From contig NZ_AP024323.1 in the NCBI RefSeq assembly GCF_018408855.1, forward strand, positions 1,426,001-1,490,000: 64,000 bases of DNA, written 5' to 3'. The notes under the pieces are model-generated. The model had not been told where the DNA came from. It ran no database searches and worked only from the letters and a program-made list of their open reading frames with translations. A program made the translations under genes and the position numbers. The stretch comes from Caballeronia sp. NK8 (GTDB lineage: Bacteria; Pseudomonadota; Gammaproteobacteria; Burkholderiales; Burkholderiaceae). This document shows positions 26,303 through 34,644 of the stretch, piece after piece (within the stretch, counting starts at the first letter, position 1; each line of letters starts with the position of its first letter).

Positions 26303-26991
26303 TGGACTGGTCGAAAGTGGCGGCAACGATCGGCGCGAAGGCGCCTCTTCTGGCGGGTCTCATCGGCGGGCCGGTCGGGCTCGGTGTGACGACGGCGGCC
26401 GCGATCATCTCGCATGCGCTCGGCACGCCGGGCGATCCGGATGTCGTCGAGACCGCGCTCAACGACCCCGCCGCGCTGGAAAAAATCAGTCAGGCGGAAA
26501 GCGCGAACTCGTTGCAGTTGCAGCAACTCGTGGTGGCGGCGGCGCAGGCGCGCCTGTCGTTCGAAGCCGACATGGCGCGCATCGCGGCGGGCGATCGCGC
26601 CGATGCGCGCGCCATGGGCATCGCGAACAAGGACTGGGTGCCGAAGGTGCTCGCGATGAGCGTCACGGCCGGCTTCTTCGGCATCCTGCTGCTGATGGCG
26701 CTGCGCGCGCTGCCCGAAGCGAACCGCGATCTCGTGAACGTCGTGGTGGGCGCGCTCGGTACCGCGTGGATCAGCATCATCGGCTATTACTTCGGGACTT
26801 CGGCGGGCTCGATGCGCAAGACCGAGCTGCTTGCGCAGCCCAGCGTGCCGATTACGTCCGAGACGGCCGTCACGCTGCGCGATCCTGCACCGGCGACGGC
26901 TTCGCGTGATCAGTCCGGTGCAAGTGCTGATCACGCGCCGCGTGCGTTCATGCCGGGGGGGCAAGGGCCGATCTTTACGGGCGGGGCTTAG
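26299..26991 (+). CDS. Holin of the GTA-holin 3TM type
   Basis: 230 residues. MMDWSKVAATIGAKAPLLAGLIGGPVG is the start typical of 3TM holins found in gene transfer agents and phages. A glycine-rich hydrophobic stretch (15-40), a charged helical middle (EKISQAESANSLQLQQLVV), then two membrane helices at about 116-136 and 144-166. The last 60 residues are a polar tail longer than usual. Its ATG overlaps the endolysin stop codon (ATGA), indicating translational coupling. It would release the endolysin to the periplasm. The stop codon is 3 bp from the left end of palindromic repeat copy B. Confidence 0.82.
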   Translation: MMDWSKVAATIGAKAPLLAGLIGGPVGLGVTTAAAIISHALGTPGDPDVVETALNDPAALEKISQAESANSLQLQQLVVAAAQARLSFEADMARIAAGDRADARAMGIANKDWVPKVLAMSVTAGFFGILLLMALRALPEANRDLVNVVVGALGTAWISIIGYYFGTSAGSMRKTELLAQPSVPITSETAVTLRDPAPATASRDQSGASADHAPRAFMPGGQGPIFTGGA

Positions 26992-26993
26992 CC

Positions 26994-27602
26994 GCCGGAT
27001 CCCGTTGGCGTGTCGGTCGGTTAGCGTTGCCCCTGTGCGGGGCGGCACCTACTTTCTTTGCTGCTGCAAAGAAAGTAGGCAAAGAAAGCAGCTCGAGACG
27101 CCCGCGGTCATACGCAATTTGGGTGTTCTTCTCGCTGTTCGTGGCCTCTGTAGCGAGTGCCCTCGTAGGCCTAACCGGGCATGGACCGCGCACGGTCTGA
27201 CTAGCTAGTTCTTATCGTGCGCTGGTTCAGCACGAAATAGCTTCGGCACAGCGCTGCGCGCTGCCGTTGGGTATGCAAGGGAAACCGACGAGAAAAGGGA
27301 AACGCAGAAGCACACGCAGACCCGATTGACCCATCGGCCGCGAAGCGGGCCGGAGCTATTTCGTGCTGAACCAGCCACTTACGCGGCGCGACGTGTCAGA
27401 CCGTGCGCGGTCCAAGCCCAGTTAGGCCTACGAGGGCACTCGCTATGGACGCCACGAGCGAGGAGAAGACTACCCAAATTGCGTGTGACCGCGGGCGTAT
27501 CAGGCTGCTTTCTTTGGTTACTTTCTTTGCAGCAGCAAAGAAAGTGACTGCCGCCCCGCACAGGGGCAGTGCTAATAGACCAACACGACAACGGGATCCG
27601 GC
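26994..27602. repeat. 609-bp palindromic repeat element, copy B
   Basis: Same orientation, length and landmarks as copy A (7228-7836): left end GCCGGATCCCG, the 14-bp-arm hairpin near 27051, inner GGTTCAGCACGAAA pair, right end CGGGATCCGGCG. The copies differ by scattered substitutions (by eye around a tenth of positions or less in the arms, more in the centre). It starts right after the holin stop codon. Confidence 0.85.
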
Positions 27603-27692
27603 GAAAGAAGAGCCCGAAGCATATCAGGCACCTTAGCCAAGCAACTTTGCGTTCCTTAGCATAACTCCCGACACACTCCAGGCATCATCGCG

Positions 27693-28211
27693 TCAGAGCC
27701 CGGTTCGCGGATCGTAGGGCCGCGCCGGATGATGCGCGATGTTTTCGAACTGTGGCCTGATCGCATCGCTGAAGGTGGTCTTCTGCTGATCGTTCAGTCC
27801 GCTATAGAACATGAGCCAGGCCTTCGCCGATTGCTCGGATAGGGGCGCGTCCTGCTGCCGGACCTTCTCATCCATCGAGTGCAGCGCGGAGAGATCGAGA
27901 ATCGGCTGCTTGAGCATCGTCTGCATGCGCGCCTGCATCTGATCGGCGTTCATGCGCTCGGAAGCATGGCTCTGGCGCATCGCGTCGAGCGCGGCCTGCC
28001 ATCGGACTTCCTGATCGGCGGTGAGGTTCAGCCGATCGTGCAGCGTGCGTATGTCGAGCGGCTGTACGCGGGCAGCCGGAGGGTTGTCCATCGGAAGCGA
28101 CTGCGCATAGACCGGCGCGGAGCCGACGCCCAGCGAGAGCGCGGTGACGACGCTCAACACCGAAAGCTTGAGAAGCATGCTACTGCGTGCCGAAACGTTA
28201 AGTCGGGTCAT
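27693..28211 (-). CDS. Spy/CpxP-like periplasmic protein (LTxxQ family)
   Basis: 172 residues with a signal peptide (hydrophobic stretch from about residue 12, cleavage after PVYA-Q near 36). The mature part is helical and charged: LHDRLNLTADQEVRWQAALDAMRQ, then LNDQQKTTFSDAIRPQF, the two LTxxQ-type repeats of Spy/CpxP proteins. Relatives act as periplasmic chaperones or dampen envelope-stress signalling. It stands alone, downstream of a gap with two interspersed motif copies. A start at a later Met (residue 12) would also leave a signal peptide. Confidence 0.75.
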   Translation of the reverse strand: MTRLNVSARSSMLLKLSVLSVVTALSLGVGSAPVYAQSLPMDNPPAARVQPLDIRTLHDRLNLTADQEVRWQAALDAMRQSHASERMNADQMQARMQTMLKQPILDLSALHSMDEKVRQQDAPLSEQSAKAWLMFYSGLNDQQKTTFSDAIRPQFENIAHHPARPYDPRTGL

Positions 28212-28315
28212 GTCGTTTCCCCTTTCCTTTTGTCGATGTCGGGCGGTGTCGCCGCAACCATGGATCGAAGTTTAGGGACGGGGAATTAGGCGAAAGTGAG
28301 GAGGCGTGAGCGCTG

Positions 28316-28333
28316 GTCCCGAAAACCCTCACC
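28316..28333 (-). repeat. Interspersed 18-bp motif, copy 6 (one mismatch)
   Basis: Read on the minus strand: GGTGAG-GGTTTT-CGGGAC, last base differs from the consensus. Intergenic. Confidence 0.6.
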
Positions 28334-28399
28334 TTTCGGCTGCGCGCGGAAGCCGCCAAGCCCCGCCGGGCGCGGCTGAGCGCCCCCAGCCAGCACCCG

Positions 28400-28417
28400 C
28401 TCCCGAAAACCCTCACC
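28400..28417 (-). repeat. Interspersed 18-bp motif, copy 7
   Basis: Minus-strand GGTGAG-GGTTTT-CGGGAG, exact match, 84 bp from copy 6 with the same spacer. Confidence 0.7.
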
Positions 28418-28511
28418 TTGCGCTTATTCCCGCTATCGCCGCACGCGTAATCACCCGGCTTTTTGCCGCGCTATCCTGCCCTTCCCATCAGCATGCGAAG
28501 GAGACGCCTAC

Positions 28512-29045
28512 ATGCCCATCACCACGCCCAGCACCCGACACGACGATCTTCCGCCGCAAGGTCGCACGCCCACGCGCGAGCAGGTCGTGCGGCATCTGCG
28601 GCACGCGAGCGCCGTCGCCGAGCGCGCGACCCTGCTCGGCCATCATCCGTTCGGCGCGATTCTGGTCGGGCCGGATCAGGAAACCGTGTTGATGGAGCAA
28701 GGCAACGTCGATACGGTGAATCACGCCGAGTCGGTGCTCGCGCGTGTCGCGGCGCTCAACTTCACGCCGGAGTATCTGTGGGGATGCACGCTCTATACGT
28801 CGGTCGAGCCGTGCTGCATGTGCGCGGGCACGGCGTACTGGGCCAACATCGGACGCGTCGTGTACGGACTCACCGAAGCGCGTCTGCTCGAAGCCACCGG
28901 CAATCACGCCGAGAATCCGACGATGAGCGTCTCGTCGCGCTATGTCTACGATCATTGCCAGAAGCCGGTCGAACTGCTCGGCCCGATCGCGGAAGTCGAG
29001 GATGAAGTGCTGCGCGTGCAGCGCGACTTCTGGTCCAAACGATAA
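28512..29045 (+). CDS. Nucleoside deaminase (CMP/dCMP deaminase superfamily)
   Basis: 177 residues. Zinc-binding catalytic motifs are present: HAE at 71-73 and PCCMC at 100-104 (H-A-E ... P-C-x2-C). GHHPFGAILVGPD precedes and AYWANIGRVVYGLTEARL follows, resembling guanine/cytosine deaminase-type proteins rather than TadA, whose tRNA-binding C-terminus is not evident. It hydrolytically deaminates a purine or pyrimidine base or nucleoside; the substrate is not settled. It converges on the IclR gene (12-bp gap). Confidence 0.88.
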   Translation: MPITTPSTRHDDLPPQGRTPTREQVVRHLRHASAVAERATLLGHHPFGAILVGPDQETVLMEQGNVDTVNHAESVLARVAALNFTPEYLWGCTLYTSVEPCCMCAGTAYWANIGRVVYGLTEARLLEATGNHAENPTMSVSSRYVYDHCQKPVELLGPIAEVEDEVLRVQRDFWSKR

Positions 29046-29057
29046 AAACGATAAACG

Positions 29058-29825
29058 TCAGATCACGTTCAGCATCGACAACGCCGTCTCCTGCAACGGC
29101 TGCAACACGCGGGCGAGCGCCGCCTCGCCCGTCTCCTTGCCCATCGGCATGTTCGCCGACAACGCCGCCACCACCTCGCCGTGGCGGTTCTTCATCGGCA
29201 CCGCGACGCCGCGCACGCCCATCTGCAGTTGCTGCTCTATCGCGACATAACCATCCACGCGCGCCTGGCGAATCTTCTCGTACAGCCTGTCCTTATTGGT
29301 GATGGTGAGCGGCGTGAAGGGCTTGAACTCGGTAGCCTCCAGCCAGCCGCGCACCGCCGTCTCGTTCATGTACGCGAGCATCGCGATGCCGCCCGACATC
29401 AGCGCGGCCGGCACCCGCGCGCCGAGCACGAAGCCCGTCGTCATCACGCGCGTGGAGCCGTTGCGCGCGATGATCACGAGATCCCAGTCGTCGAGCACGC
29501 TCACGTACACCGACTCGTGGATCAACGCGCTCAACTGCTGCAGATAAGGCTGAACGATGCGCGGCAAGCGCGCCGATTCGAAATACGACCAACCCATGCG
29601 CAGCACGCGCGGCGTGAGGTTGAAGAGCTTGCCGTCGGTCTGCACGTAGCCGAGATGCGCGAGCGTCAGCAAATAGCGGCGCGCGGCGGTGCGCGTGAGG
29701 CCCGTGCGCGTCGCGGCCTGCGTCGGGGTCATGCGCGCGTGCTGATCGTCGAAGGCTTCGAGGATCGCGAGACCCTTTTCCAGACCGGCGATCCAGTCGC
29801 GTTTGTCGAGTTCCGGTTTAGTCAT
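29058..29825 (-). CDS. IclR family regulator (PcaR/PobR-like)
   Basis: 255 residues. N-terminal winged HTH (AGLEKGLAILEAFDDQHARMTPTQAATRTGLTRTAARRYLLTL) and C-terminal IclR effector domain (SVYVSVLDDWDLVIIAR; GYVAIEQQLQMGVRGVAVPM). The sequence resembles the PcaU/PcaR/PobR branch that controls protocatechuate and aromatic catabolism. It is divergent from an MHS transporter, and a 9-bp inverted repeat (29910-29939) sits between them. A role in regulating that transporter is likely; the inducer is unknown. Confidence 0.9.
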   Translation of the reverse strand: MTKPELDKRDWIAGLEKGLAILEAFDDQHARMTPTQAATRTGLTRTAARRYLLTLAHLGYVQTDGKLFNLTPRVLRMGWSYFESARLPRIVQPYLQQLSALIHESVYVSVLDDWDLVIIARNGSTRVMTTGFVLGARVPAALMSGGIAMLAYMNETAVRGWLEATEFKPFTPLTITNKDRLYEKIRQARVDGYVAIEQQLQMGVRGVAVPMKNRHGEVVAALSANMPMGKETGEAALARVLQPLQETALSMLNVI

Positions 29826-29909
29826 GCCGACATGCTTGTTTAGTTATGGAACGCAGGCTGTTTCGGCGCTCCAGCAAAGCCATTTGCTAGTGCTAACCCC
29901 CAAAGTGAT

Positions 29910-29939
29910 CGATTATCGGACACTCGCGTACGATAATCG
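29910..29939. promoter_or_regulatory. Inverted repeat, candidate IclR operator
   Basis: CGATTATCG (29910-29918) and CGATAATCG (29931-29939), perfect 9-bp arms 12 bp apart, in the 268-bp gap between the divergent IclR and transporter genes. Confidence 0.55.
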
Positions 29940-30093
29940 CGCAAAATTTATCACAAAGCGTTGATCGAAAGGGGTTGCGCTCTTATTCTCCAATCACTTT
30001 CAGAGCGACGCGCAAATTCCCGTGAGTCGAATGCTCCGCCGCTCGATCAGGTTCCCAGGCTCAACTCCATAAACCCATTTCGGAGACATCTCT

Positions 30094-31503
30094 ATGGCTA
30101 GCCCCAAGGACGACGCGCACGGCGGACGCCAGGCGAAAAAAGCGACTGCGAGCGGCTGGATCGGCTCGGCGCTCGAGTATTACGACTTCTTCATCTACGC
30201 CCAGGCGGCAGCGCTCATTTTCCCGCAGTTGTTCTTCCCCTCGGGCAATCCGAAAGTGGCGATCATCGCGTCGCTCGCGACCTACGGCGTGGGCTACGTC
30301 GCCCGTCCGATCGGCGCATTCGTGCTCGGCCATCTGGGCGATACGCACGGCCGCAAGAACGTACTGCTGATCTGCATGTTCCTGATGGGTTTCTCGACGA
30401 TGGCCGTCGGTCTGCTGCCGACGTATCACAGTGTCGGCATGCTGGCTCCGGCATTGCTGGTCGTGTTGCGTCTGGTCCAGGGCTTCGCGGTGGCGGGTGA
30501 AATCTCCGGCGCCAGTTCGATGATTCTCGAGCACGCACCGTTCGGACGCCGCGGTTTCTACGCGAGCTTCACGCTGCAAGGCGTGCAGGCCGGCCAGATT
30601 CTCGCCGCCGCCGTGTTCCTGCCGCTCGCCATGTTCATGCCGGAAGACATGTTCAATTCGTGGGGCTGGCGCATTCCGTTCCTGCTGTCGGCCTTCGTGC
30701 TGGTCGCGGGCTACATCATCCGTAAGGAAGTGCACGAAACCCCGGCGTTCACGTCCGAAGAGTCGCACGGCGATCTGCCGAAGTCGCCGATCAAGGAAGC
30801 GTTCGCCAACAGCACGCCCGATATGATCCGCGTCGTCTGCATGGCGCTGATGAACGTGATTCCGGTCGTCGCGACGATCTTCGGTGCGGCGTATGCGGTG
30901 CAGGCTTCGTACGGCGTCGGCTTCCACAAGAGCGTGTATCTGTGGATTCCGGTGGTCGGCAACATCGTCGCGGTGCTGGTGATTCCGTTCGTCGGCAACC
31001 TGTCGGACAAGATCGGCCGCAAGCCGCCGATCATCGTCGGTGCGCTGCTCTCGGGTGTGCTGGCGTTCGCCTATCTCTACGCGATCAGCATCCACAGCGT
31101 GCCGCTCGCCTTCGCGATGTCGATCCTGATGTGGGGTGTCGTGTACCAGGGCTATAACGCGATCTTCCCGAGCTTCTACCCGGAACTGTTCCCGACCCGC
31201 TCGCGTGTTTCGGCGATGGCGATTGCGCAGAACATCGGCACCACGATCACCGCGCTGCTGCCCGCGCTGTTCGCAGCGGTGGCGCCGCCGGGATCGAACA
31301 ACATCCCGGTGATCGTCGGCTCGATTGCGTTCGGCGTGACGATCATTGCGGCGATCGCGGCGTACTCGGCGCGTGAAACCTATCGCATCCGCCTGAACGA
31401 TCTGGGCAAGAAGGACGCAGTGCCGATGAGCGAGCAGGAATACGAACGTCTGCGTGCCGACTCGATCTCCGTGGAAAAAGTCGCCAAGGCGCACCACGCG
31501 TAA
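30094..31503 (+). CDS. MFS transporter, metabolite:H+ symporter (MHS) family
   Basis: 469 residues, 12 helices. ASGWIGSALEYYDFFIYAQAAAL is the MHS N-terminal signature, GHLGDTHGRKNVL the first MFS loop, and RLVQGFAVAGEISGASSMILEHAP the helix-5 motif. Helix 10-11 motif FYPELFPTRSRVSAMAI is also standard. Relatives import shikimate, alpha-ketoglutarate, proline/betaine or other carboxylates with protons. Codon use looks slightly less biased to GC3 than its neighbours, suggesting fairly high expression or different age; this is only an impression. Probably controlled by the divergent IclR protein. A strong terminator follows. Confidence 0.92.
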   Translation: MASPKDDAHGGRQAKKATASGWIGSALEYYDFFIYAQAAALIFPQLFFPSGNPKVAIIASLATYGVGYVARPIGAFVLGHLGDTHGRKNVLLICMFLMGFSTMAVGLLPTYHSVGMLAPALLVVLRLVQGFAVAGEISGASSMILEHAPFGRRGFYASFTLQGVQAGQILAAAVFLPLAMFMPEDMFNSWGWRIPFLLSAFVLVAGYIIRKEVHETPAFTSEESHGDLPKSPIKEAFANSTPDMIRVVCMALMNVIPVVATIFGAAYAVQASYGVGFHKSVYLWIPVVGNIVAVLVIPFVGNLSDKIGRKPPIIVGALLSGVLAFAYLYAISIHSVPLAFAMSILMWGVVYQGYNAIFPSFYPELFPTRSRVSAMAIAQNIGTTITALLPALFAAVAPPGSNNIPVIVGSIAFGVTIIAAIAAYSARETYRIRLNDLGKKDAVPMSEQEYERLRADSISVEKVAKAHHA

Positions 31504-31528
31504 CGATGACTGTGCTGGAGTGATTTGC

Positions 31529-31554
31529 CGGGCCCTGCGGGGCCCGTTTTTTTT
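31529..31554. terminator. Rho-independent terminator
   Basis: CGGGCCC and GGGCCCG with a TGCG loop, then eight T. It ends the MHS transporter transcript. Confidence 0.9.
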
Positions 31555-31611
31555 GTGGCGTTCATTTCGCGATAACATCAATGCCATCTCATCGATGACA
31601 CGGAGGCATGA

Positions 31612-32526
31612 ATGGCGGGCTTCAACGAGCGCACCCTCAACGGCATCGGCGTGTTCGCCGCGATCGTCGATGCGGGCACGTTCGCCGCGGCGGGCGAGCG
31701 GCTCGGCATGTCGCAACCGGGCGTGAGCCGTGCGATCGCGCGCCTCGAAGCGCGTCTGAAGATACGTCTGTTCGACCGCACAACACGCAGCGTCTCCCTC
31801 ACCGACGAAGGCCGGCGTTTCTTCGCGCACGTGATGCCGCATCTCGCGGGGCTGGAGGAAGCGGCGGCCACGGCATCGGAAGGCGCCACGGCCGTGCGCG
31901 GGCGCCTGCGCGTGAATGTCGATCCGATCTTCTCGCGGCTGCTGCTCGGCCCGAAGCTCGATGCCTTCCTGAAGGCGCATCCGGAACTGCAACTGGAACT
32001 CATCACGAGCGACCGCCTCGGCGACATGATCGCCGACGGCTTCGATCTCGCCATCCGCTTCGGCGCGCCGCGCGAATCAAGCCTAATCGCGCGCAAGCTG
32101 CTCGATACGCCGGTTCGCACCGTCGCCGCGCCGTCGTATCTCAAACGTTGCGGCAAGCCCGCGACGCCGCAAGCGCTCGCCGACGACGCGCACACCTGCA
32201 TCGAGTTTCGCGACCCCGAAACGGGGCGGCCGTTCGTCTGGGAGTTTCATCGCAAGAGAAAGCGCATCACCGTGGAGACGCGCGGCCGTCTCACGCTCAA
32301 CGATCCCGGCACGATGCTGAGCACCCTGCTCTCGGGCTATGGCATCGCGCAGATTCTCGCGCTCGGTCACGAACACCTGCTCGCCGATGGCAAGCTGATC
32401 GACCTTTTCCCCGACTGGCCCGACGAGCGCTTTCCGCTCTACGCGTTCTATCCATCGCGGCATCATCCGCCGGCGAAGACGCGCGCGTTTCTCGATCTCG
32501 TCATCGCGCTGACGGGACAGCGCTGA
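31612..32526 (+). CDS. LysR family transcriptional regulator
   Basis: 304 residues. HTH: NGIGVFAAIVDAGTFAAAGERLGMSQPGVSRAIARLEARLKIRLFDRTTRSVSLTDEG. The effector domain follows from about residue 95 (GRLRVNVDPIFSRLLLGPKLDAFL). It stands between the MHS transporter terminator and a convergent MarR-GNAT gene (9-bp gap), so its target is not obvious from position. Confidence 0.92.
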   Translation: MAGFNERTLNGIGVFAAIVDAGTFAAAGERLGMSQPGVSRAIARLEARLKIRLFDRTTRSVSLTDEGRRFFAHVMPHLAGLEEAAATASEGATAVRGRLRVNVDPIFSRLLLGPKLDAFLKAHPELQLELITSDRLGDMIADGFDLAIRFGAPRESSLIARKLLDTPVRTVAAPSYLKRCGKPATPQALADDAHTCIEFRDPETGRPFVWEFHRKRKRITVETRGRLTLNDPGTMLSTLLSGYGIAQILALGHEHLLADGKLIDLFPDWPDERFPLYAFYPSRHHPPAKTRAFLDLVIALTGQR

Positions 32527-32535
32527 CGAATCACG

Positions 32536-33420
32536 TCAGCGCAATGTTTTTTCGAACCAGTGATCCGCGTAAGGCTCGGCGCTGAACGCGTCGACTTCCA
32601 CATACCCCGATTGCCGATACAGCCTGATCGCCTCATTGAGCGTCCGGTTCGTTTCGAGGCGCACAACCTTCGCGCCGCGCTCGCTCGCGTGCCGTTCGGC
32701 CTCGCCGAGCAAGCGCCGCCCGAGCCCCAGTCCGCGCGCGTCCGCGCTCACCCACATTCGTTTCAATTCGGCTGGGCCCGTGCCGTGAAACTTGAGCGCG
32801 ACGCAGCCGATCGCCGCGCCGCGCAGCCTCGCCACGATCAGCGCGCCGTGCGGCGCGGTCAGTTCGCGCGCATCGGCGGACAGGCTGAGCGACGGATCGA
32901 AGCCCGCATCGAAGCGCGCGTTCAGCTCCGCGAAGTATTGATCGATGCACCAACGCGCATCGACGCTCGTCGGATCTTCTATCGCGAAGCGCACCAGCGA
33001 CGGCTGAAGCAGCCGCTCGACTTCGGCCATCGCCGCGATCAGCCTTTGGCGCTGCGCGTCGTTCAGCGGCGCGAGCATGCCGCCGGCGACCGCATCCGAT
33101 AGCCGTTCCAGTTCATCGCGTTCGGCGCGGCCTGTTTCGGTCAGACTGGCGCGGCGCACCCTGCGGTCATCGGGACGCGACTCGACCGCGACAAGCCCTT
33201 GCCGCTCCAGCGCCGCGAGCGTGCGGCTCAGATAGCCCGAGTCGAGACCGAGACGCTCGCGCAGCACGCGAAGATCGACGCCCTGCGCGCCGATCTCCCA
33301 GAGAAGCCGCGACTCGCCCATCGGACGGCCGCGCCCGAGAAAGTGGTCGTTGAACGCGCCGATGCCATCGGCAACGGTGCGATTGAAGCTGCGAATCTGG
33401 CTGATGTCGGTCGGGTTCAT
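32536..33420 (-). CDS. Bifunctional MarR-type HTH / GNAT acetyltransferase
   Basis: 294 residues. Residues 1-140: MarR winged HTH (GVDLRVLRERLGLDSGYLSRTLAALERQGLVAVESRPDDRRVRRASLT). Residues 150-294: GNAT domain with the acetyl-CoA loop RGLGLGRRLLGEAE and LRGAAIGCVAL. Such fusions combine self-regulating DNA binding with N-acetylation. The ATG at 33420 directly abuts a perfect palindromic operator and a promoter that would give a leaderless mRNA. The gene lies 32 bp downstream of the araC-type gene on the same strand. Confidence 0.88.
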   Translation of the reverse strand: MNPTDISQIRSFNRTVADGIGAFNDHFLGRGRPMGESRLLWEIGAQGVDLRVLRERLGLDSGYLSRTLAALERQGLVAVESRPDDRRVRRASLTETGRAERDELERLSDAVAGGMLAPLNDAQRQRLIAAMAEVERLLQPSLVRFAIEDPTSVDARWCIDQYFAELNARFDAGFDPSLSLSADARELTAPHGALIVARLRGAAIGCVALKFHGTGPAELKRMWVSADARGLGLGRRLLGEAERHASERGAKVVRLETNRTLNEAIRLYRQSGYVEVDAFSAEPYADHWFEKTLR

Positions 33421-33421
33421 A

Positions 33422-33441
33422 TCTCTGACTCTAGTCAGAGA
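33422..33441 (-). promoter_or_regulatory. Palindromic operator abutting the MarR-GNAT start codon
   Basis: Arms TCTCTGACT and AGTCAGAGA with a 2-bp centre. On the minus strand a TTGACG (-35) and TAGAGT (-10, 17-bp spacer) promoter overlaps it and would start transcription at or within a base or two of the ATG. Confidence 0.65.
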
Positions 33442-33452
33442 CTCATCCAGCG

Positions 33453-34466
33453 TCAACCTGAATGCGTCACCGCTTCCACGCGCGTCTTCTCGCGCCGCCA
33501 CGTCGCGGGCGGCTTGCCGACGAGACGTTTGAATGCGCGGATAAACGCCGCCTCGGATGCGTAACCGACGTCCTGCGCCACGGCCGCGATCGTCGCATTC
33601 GTATTACGCAAGAGGCCCGCCGCGACCTGCATGCGCCAGTTGACGAGATACTGCATCGGCGGCAGTCCGATCATGTCGACGAAACGCTCATGCAGCGCCG
33701 AACGCGAGAGACCCACGCGCTCGCCGAGTTCTTCCACGGTCCATTCGTGCGCGGGCGCGTCGTGCATCACGGCGAGCGCGCGGCCGACGAAACGATCGCG
33801 CAGGCCAGCAAGCCAGCCGCGGCTTTCCTCGGGCAGCACGTCGACATAACGGCGCACCGCATCGACGAACATCATTTCGCTCATGCGCTCGAGCATCGCT
33901 TCGCCTCCCGGGCGCTTATGGCGCGATTCGACCACGGCCTGCTGCATGAAGTGATTGATCCAGCCATGACCACCGCTTTCCTTCAGATGAAGGAGCCGCG
34001 GCAAGGTGGCGATCAGCGGATTGAACGGCCGCAGATCGCAGCCGAGAAAGCCGCACACGAGCATCGTTTCATAGATGTCGCCGGGGGACGGATTGTTGCC
34101 CGCTTCGACCGCGTCGAAGGTCAGTGCGAAGGGCAACTGATCGATCTTCGTCGACAGCGCCGCGACGTCCACGTCCGCGCGAATGCCCGGCGCGCTCGAA
34201 ATCACGTGCGCGTCGCCGTGCGGAAACACGATGATGTCGCCGCTCGCGAGCCGCACGGGCGCTTCGCCGTCGATCGCGCCCCAGCAGCTCCCGTGCGTCA
34301 CGACGTGATACTCCATGACGTGCTCGCATTCCGGCATGACGATGGCTGCGATATCGCACGCGGCGGGCGCTGCCGCCGCCCAGTTGCGATTGCCGCTCAC
34401 GTGAAAGAAGAGCGCGCCGCGCAGGCGCACCGTGCGCAGCACGTCGGAAAGGATGTCATGGCTCAT
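33453..34466 (-). CDS. AraC family regulator with cupin (AraC_binding_2-like) N-domain
   Basis: 337 residues. N-terminal cupin-type domain (ALFFHVSGNRNWAAAAP, HVVTHGSCWGAIDGEAPVRLASGDIIVFPHGDAHVI) and a C-terminal pair of HTHs (WTVEELGERVGLSRSALHERFVDMIGLPPMQYLVNWRMQVA; IAAVAQDVGYASEAAFIRAFKRLVGKPPATWR). It is divergent from a methyltransferase gene (178-bp gap), which may be its target. Effector unknown. Confidence 0.92.
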   Translation of the reverse strand: MSHDILSDVLRTVRLRGALFFHVSGNRNWAAAAPAACDIAAIVMPECEHVMEYHVVTHGSCWGAIDGEAPVRLASGDIIVFPHGDAHVISSAPGIRADVDVAALSTKIDQLPFALTFDAVEAGNNPSPGDIYETMLVCGFLGCDLRPFNPLIATLPRLLHLKESGGHGWINHFMQQAVVESRHKRPGGEAMLERMSEMMFVDAVRRYVDVLPEESRGWLAGLRDRFVGRALAVMHDAPAHEWTVEELGERVGLSRSALHERFVDMIGLPPMQYLVNWRMQVAAGLLRNTNATIAAVAQDVGYASEAAFIRAFKRLVGKPPATWRREKTRVEAVTHSG

Positions 34467-34644
34467 GTCGGCTCCCGTCGATCGAAAGCATCGCGACGCC
34501 GAAACGAATGGGCTGCGAGAAGCGGACGATCGGGCAATTCGCGGCGACTCGCGGACAGGCGTCGAAAGGATGGTAACGGGATACTGCAGGTGCCCGCCAT
34601 CAGGGCGATGCTCGACCCCTCATCTGGAATCTGGAGACGGAACC

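Larger units (their letters stand above)
28212..28511. other. Gene-free 300-bp divergent interval with two motif copies
   Basis: Between the Spy-like gene and the deaminase. It contains motif copies 6 and 7 (reverse orientation) sharing an identical 18-bp run, and GC-rich sequence between them. No gene seen. Confidence 0.6.

Noticed and set aside
25820..26991. Prophage
   Set aside because: Only endolysin and holin are present; there is no integrase, capsid, tail or replication gene within 10 kb on either side.
26975..27636. Open frames over repeat copy B
   Set aside because: Same reason as copy A; frames differ between copies by small shifts, which a real protein would not tolerate.
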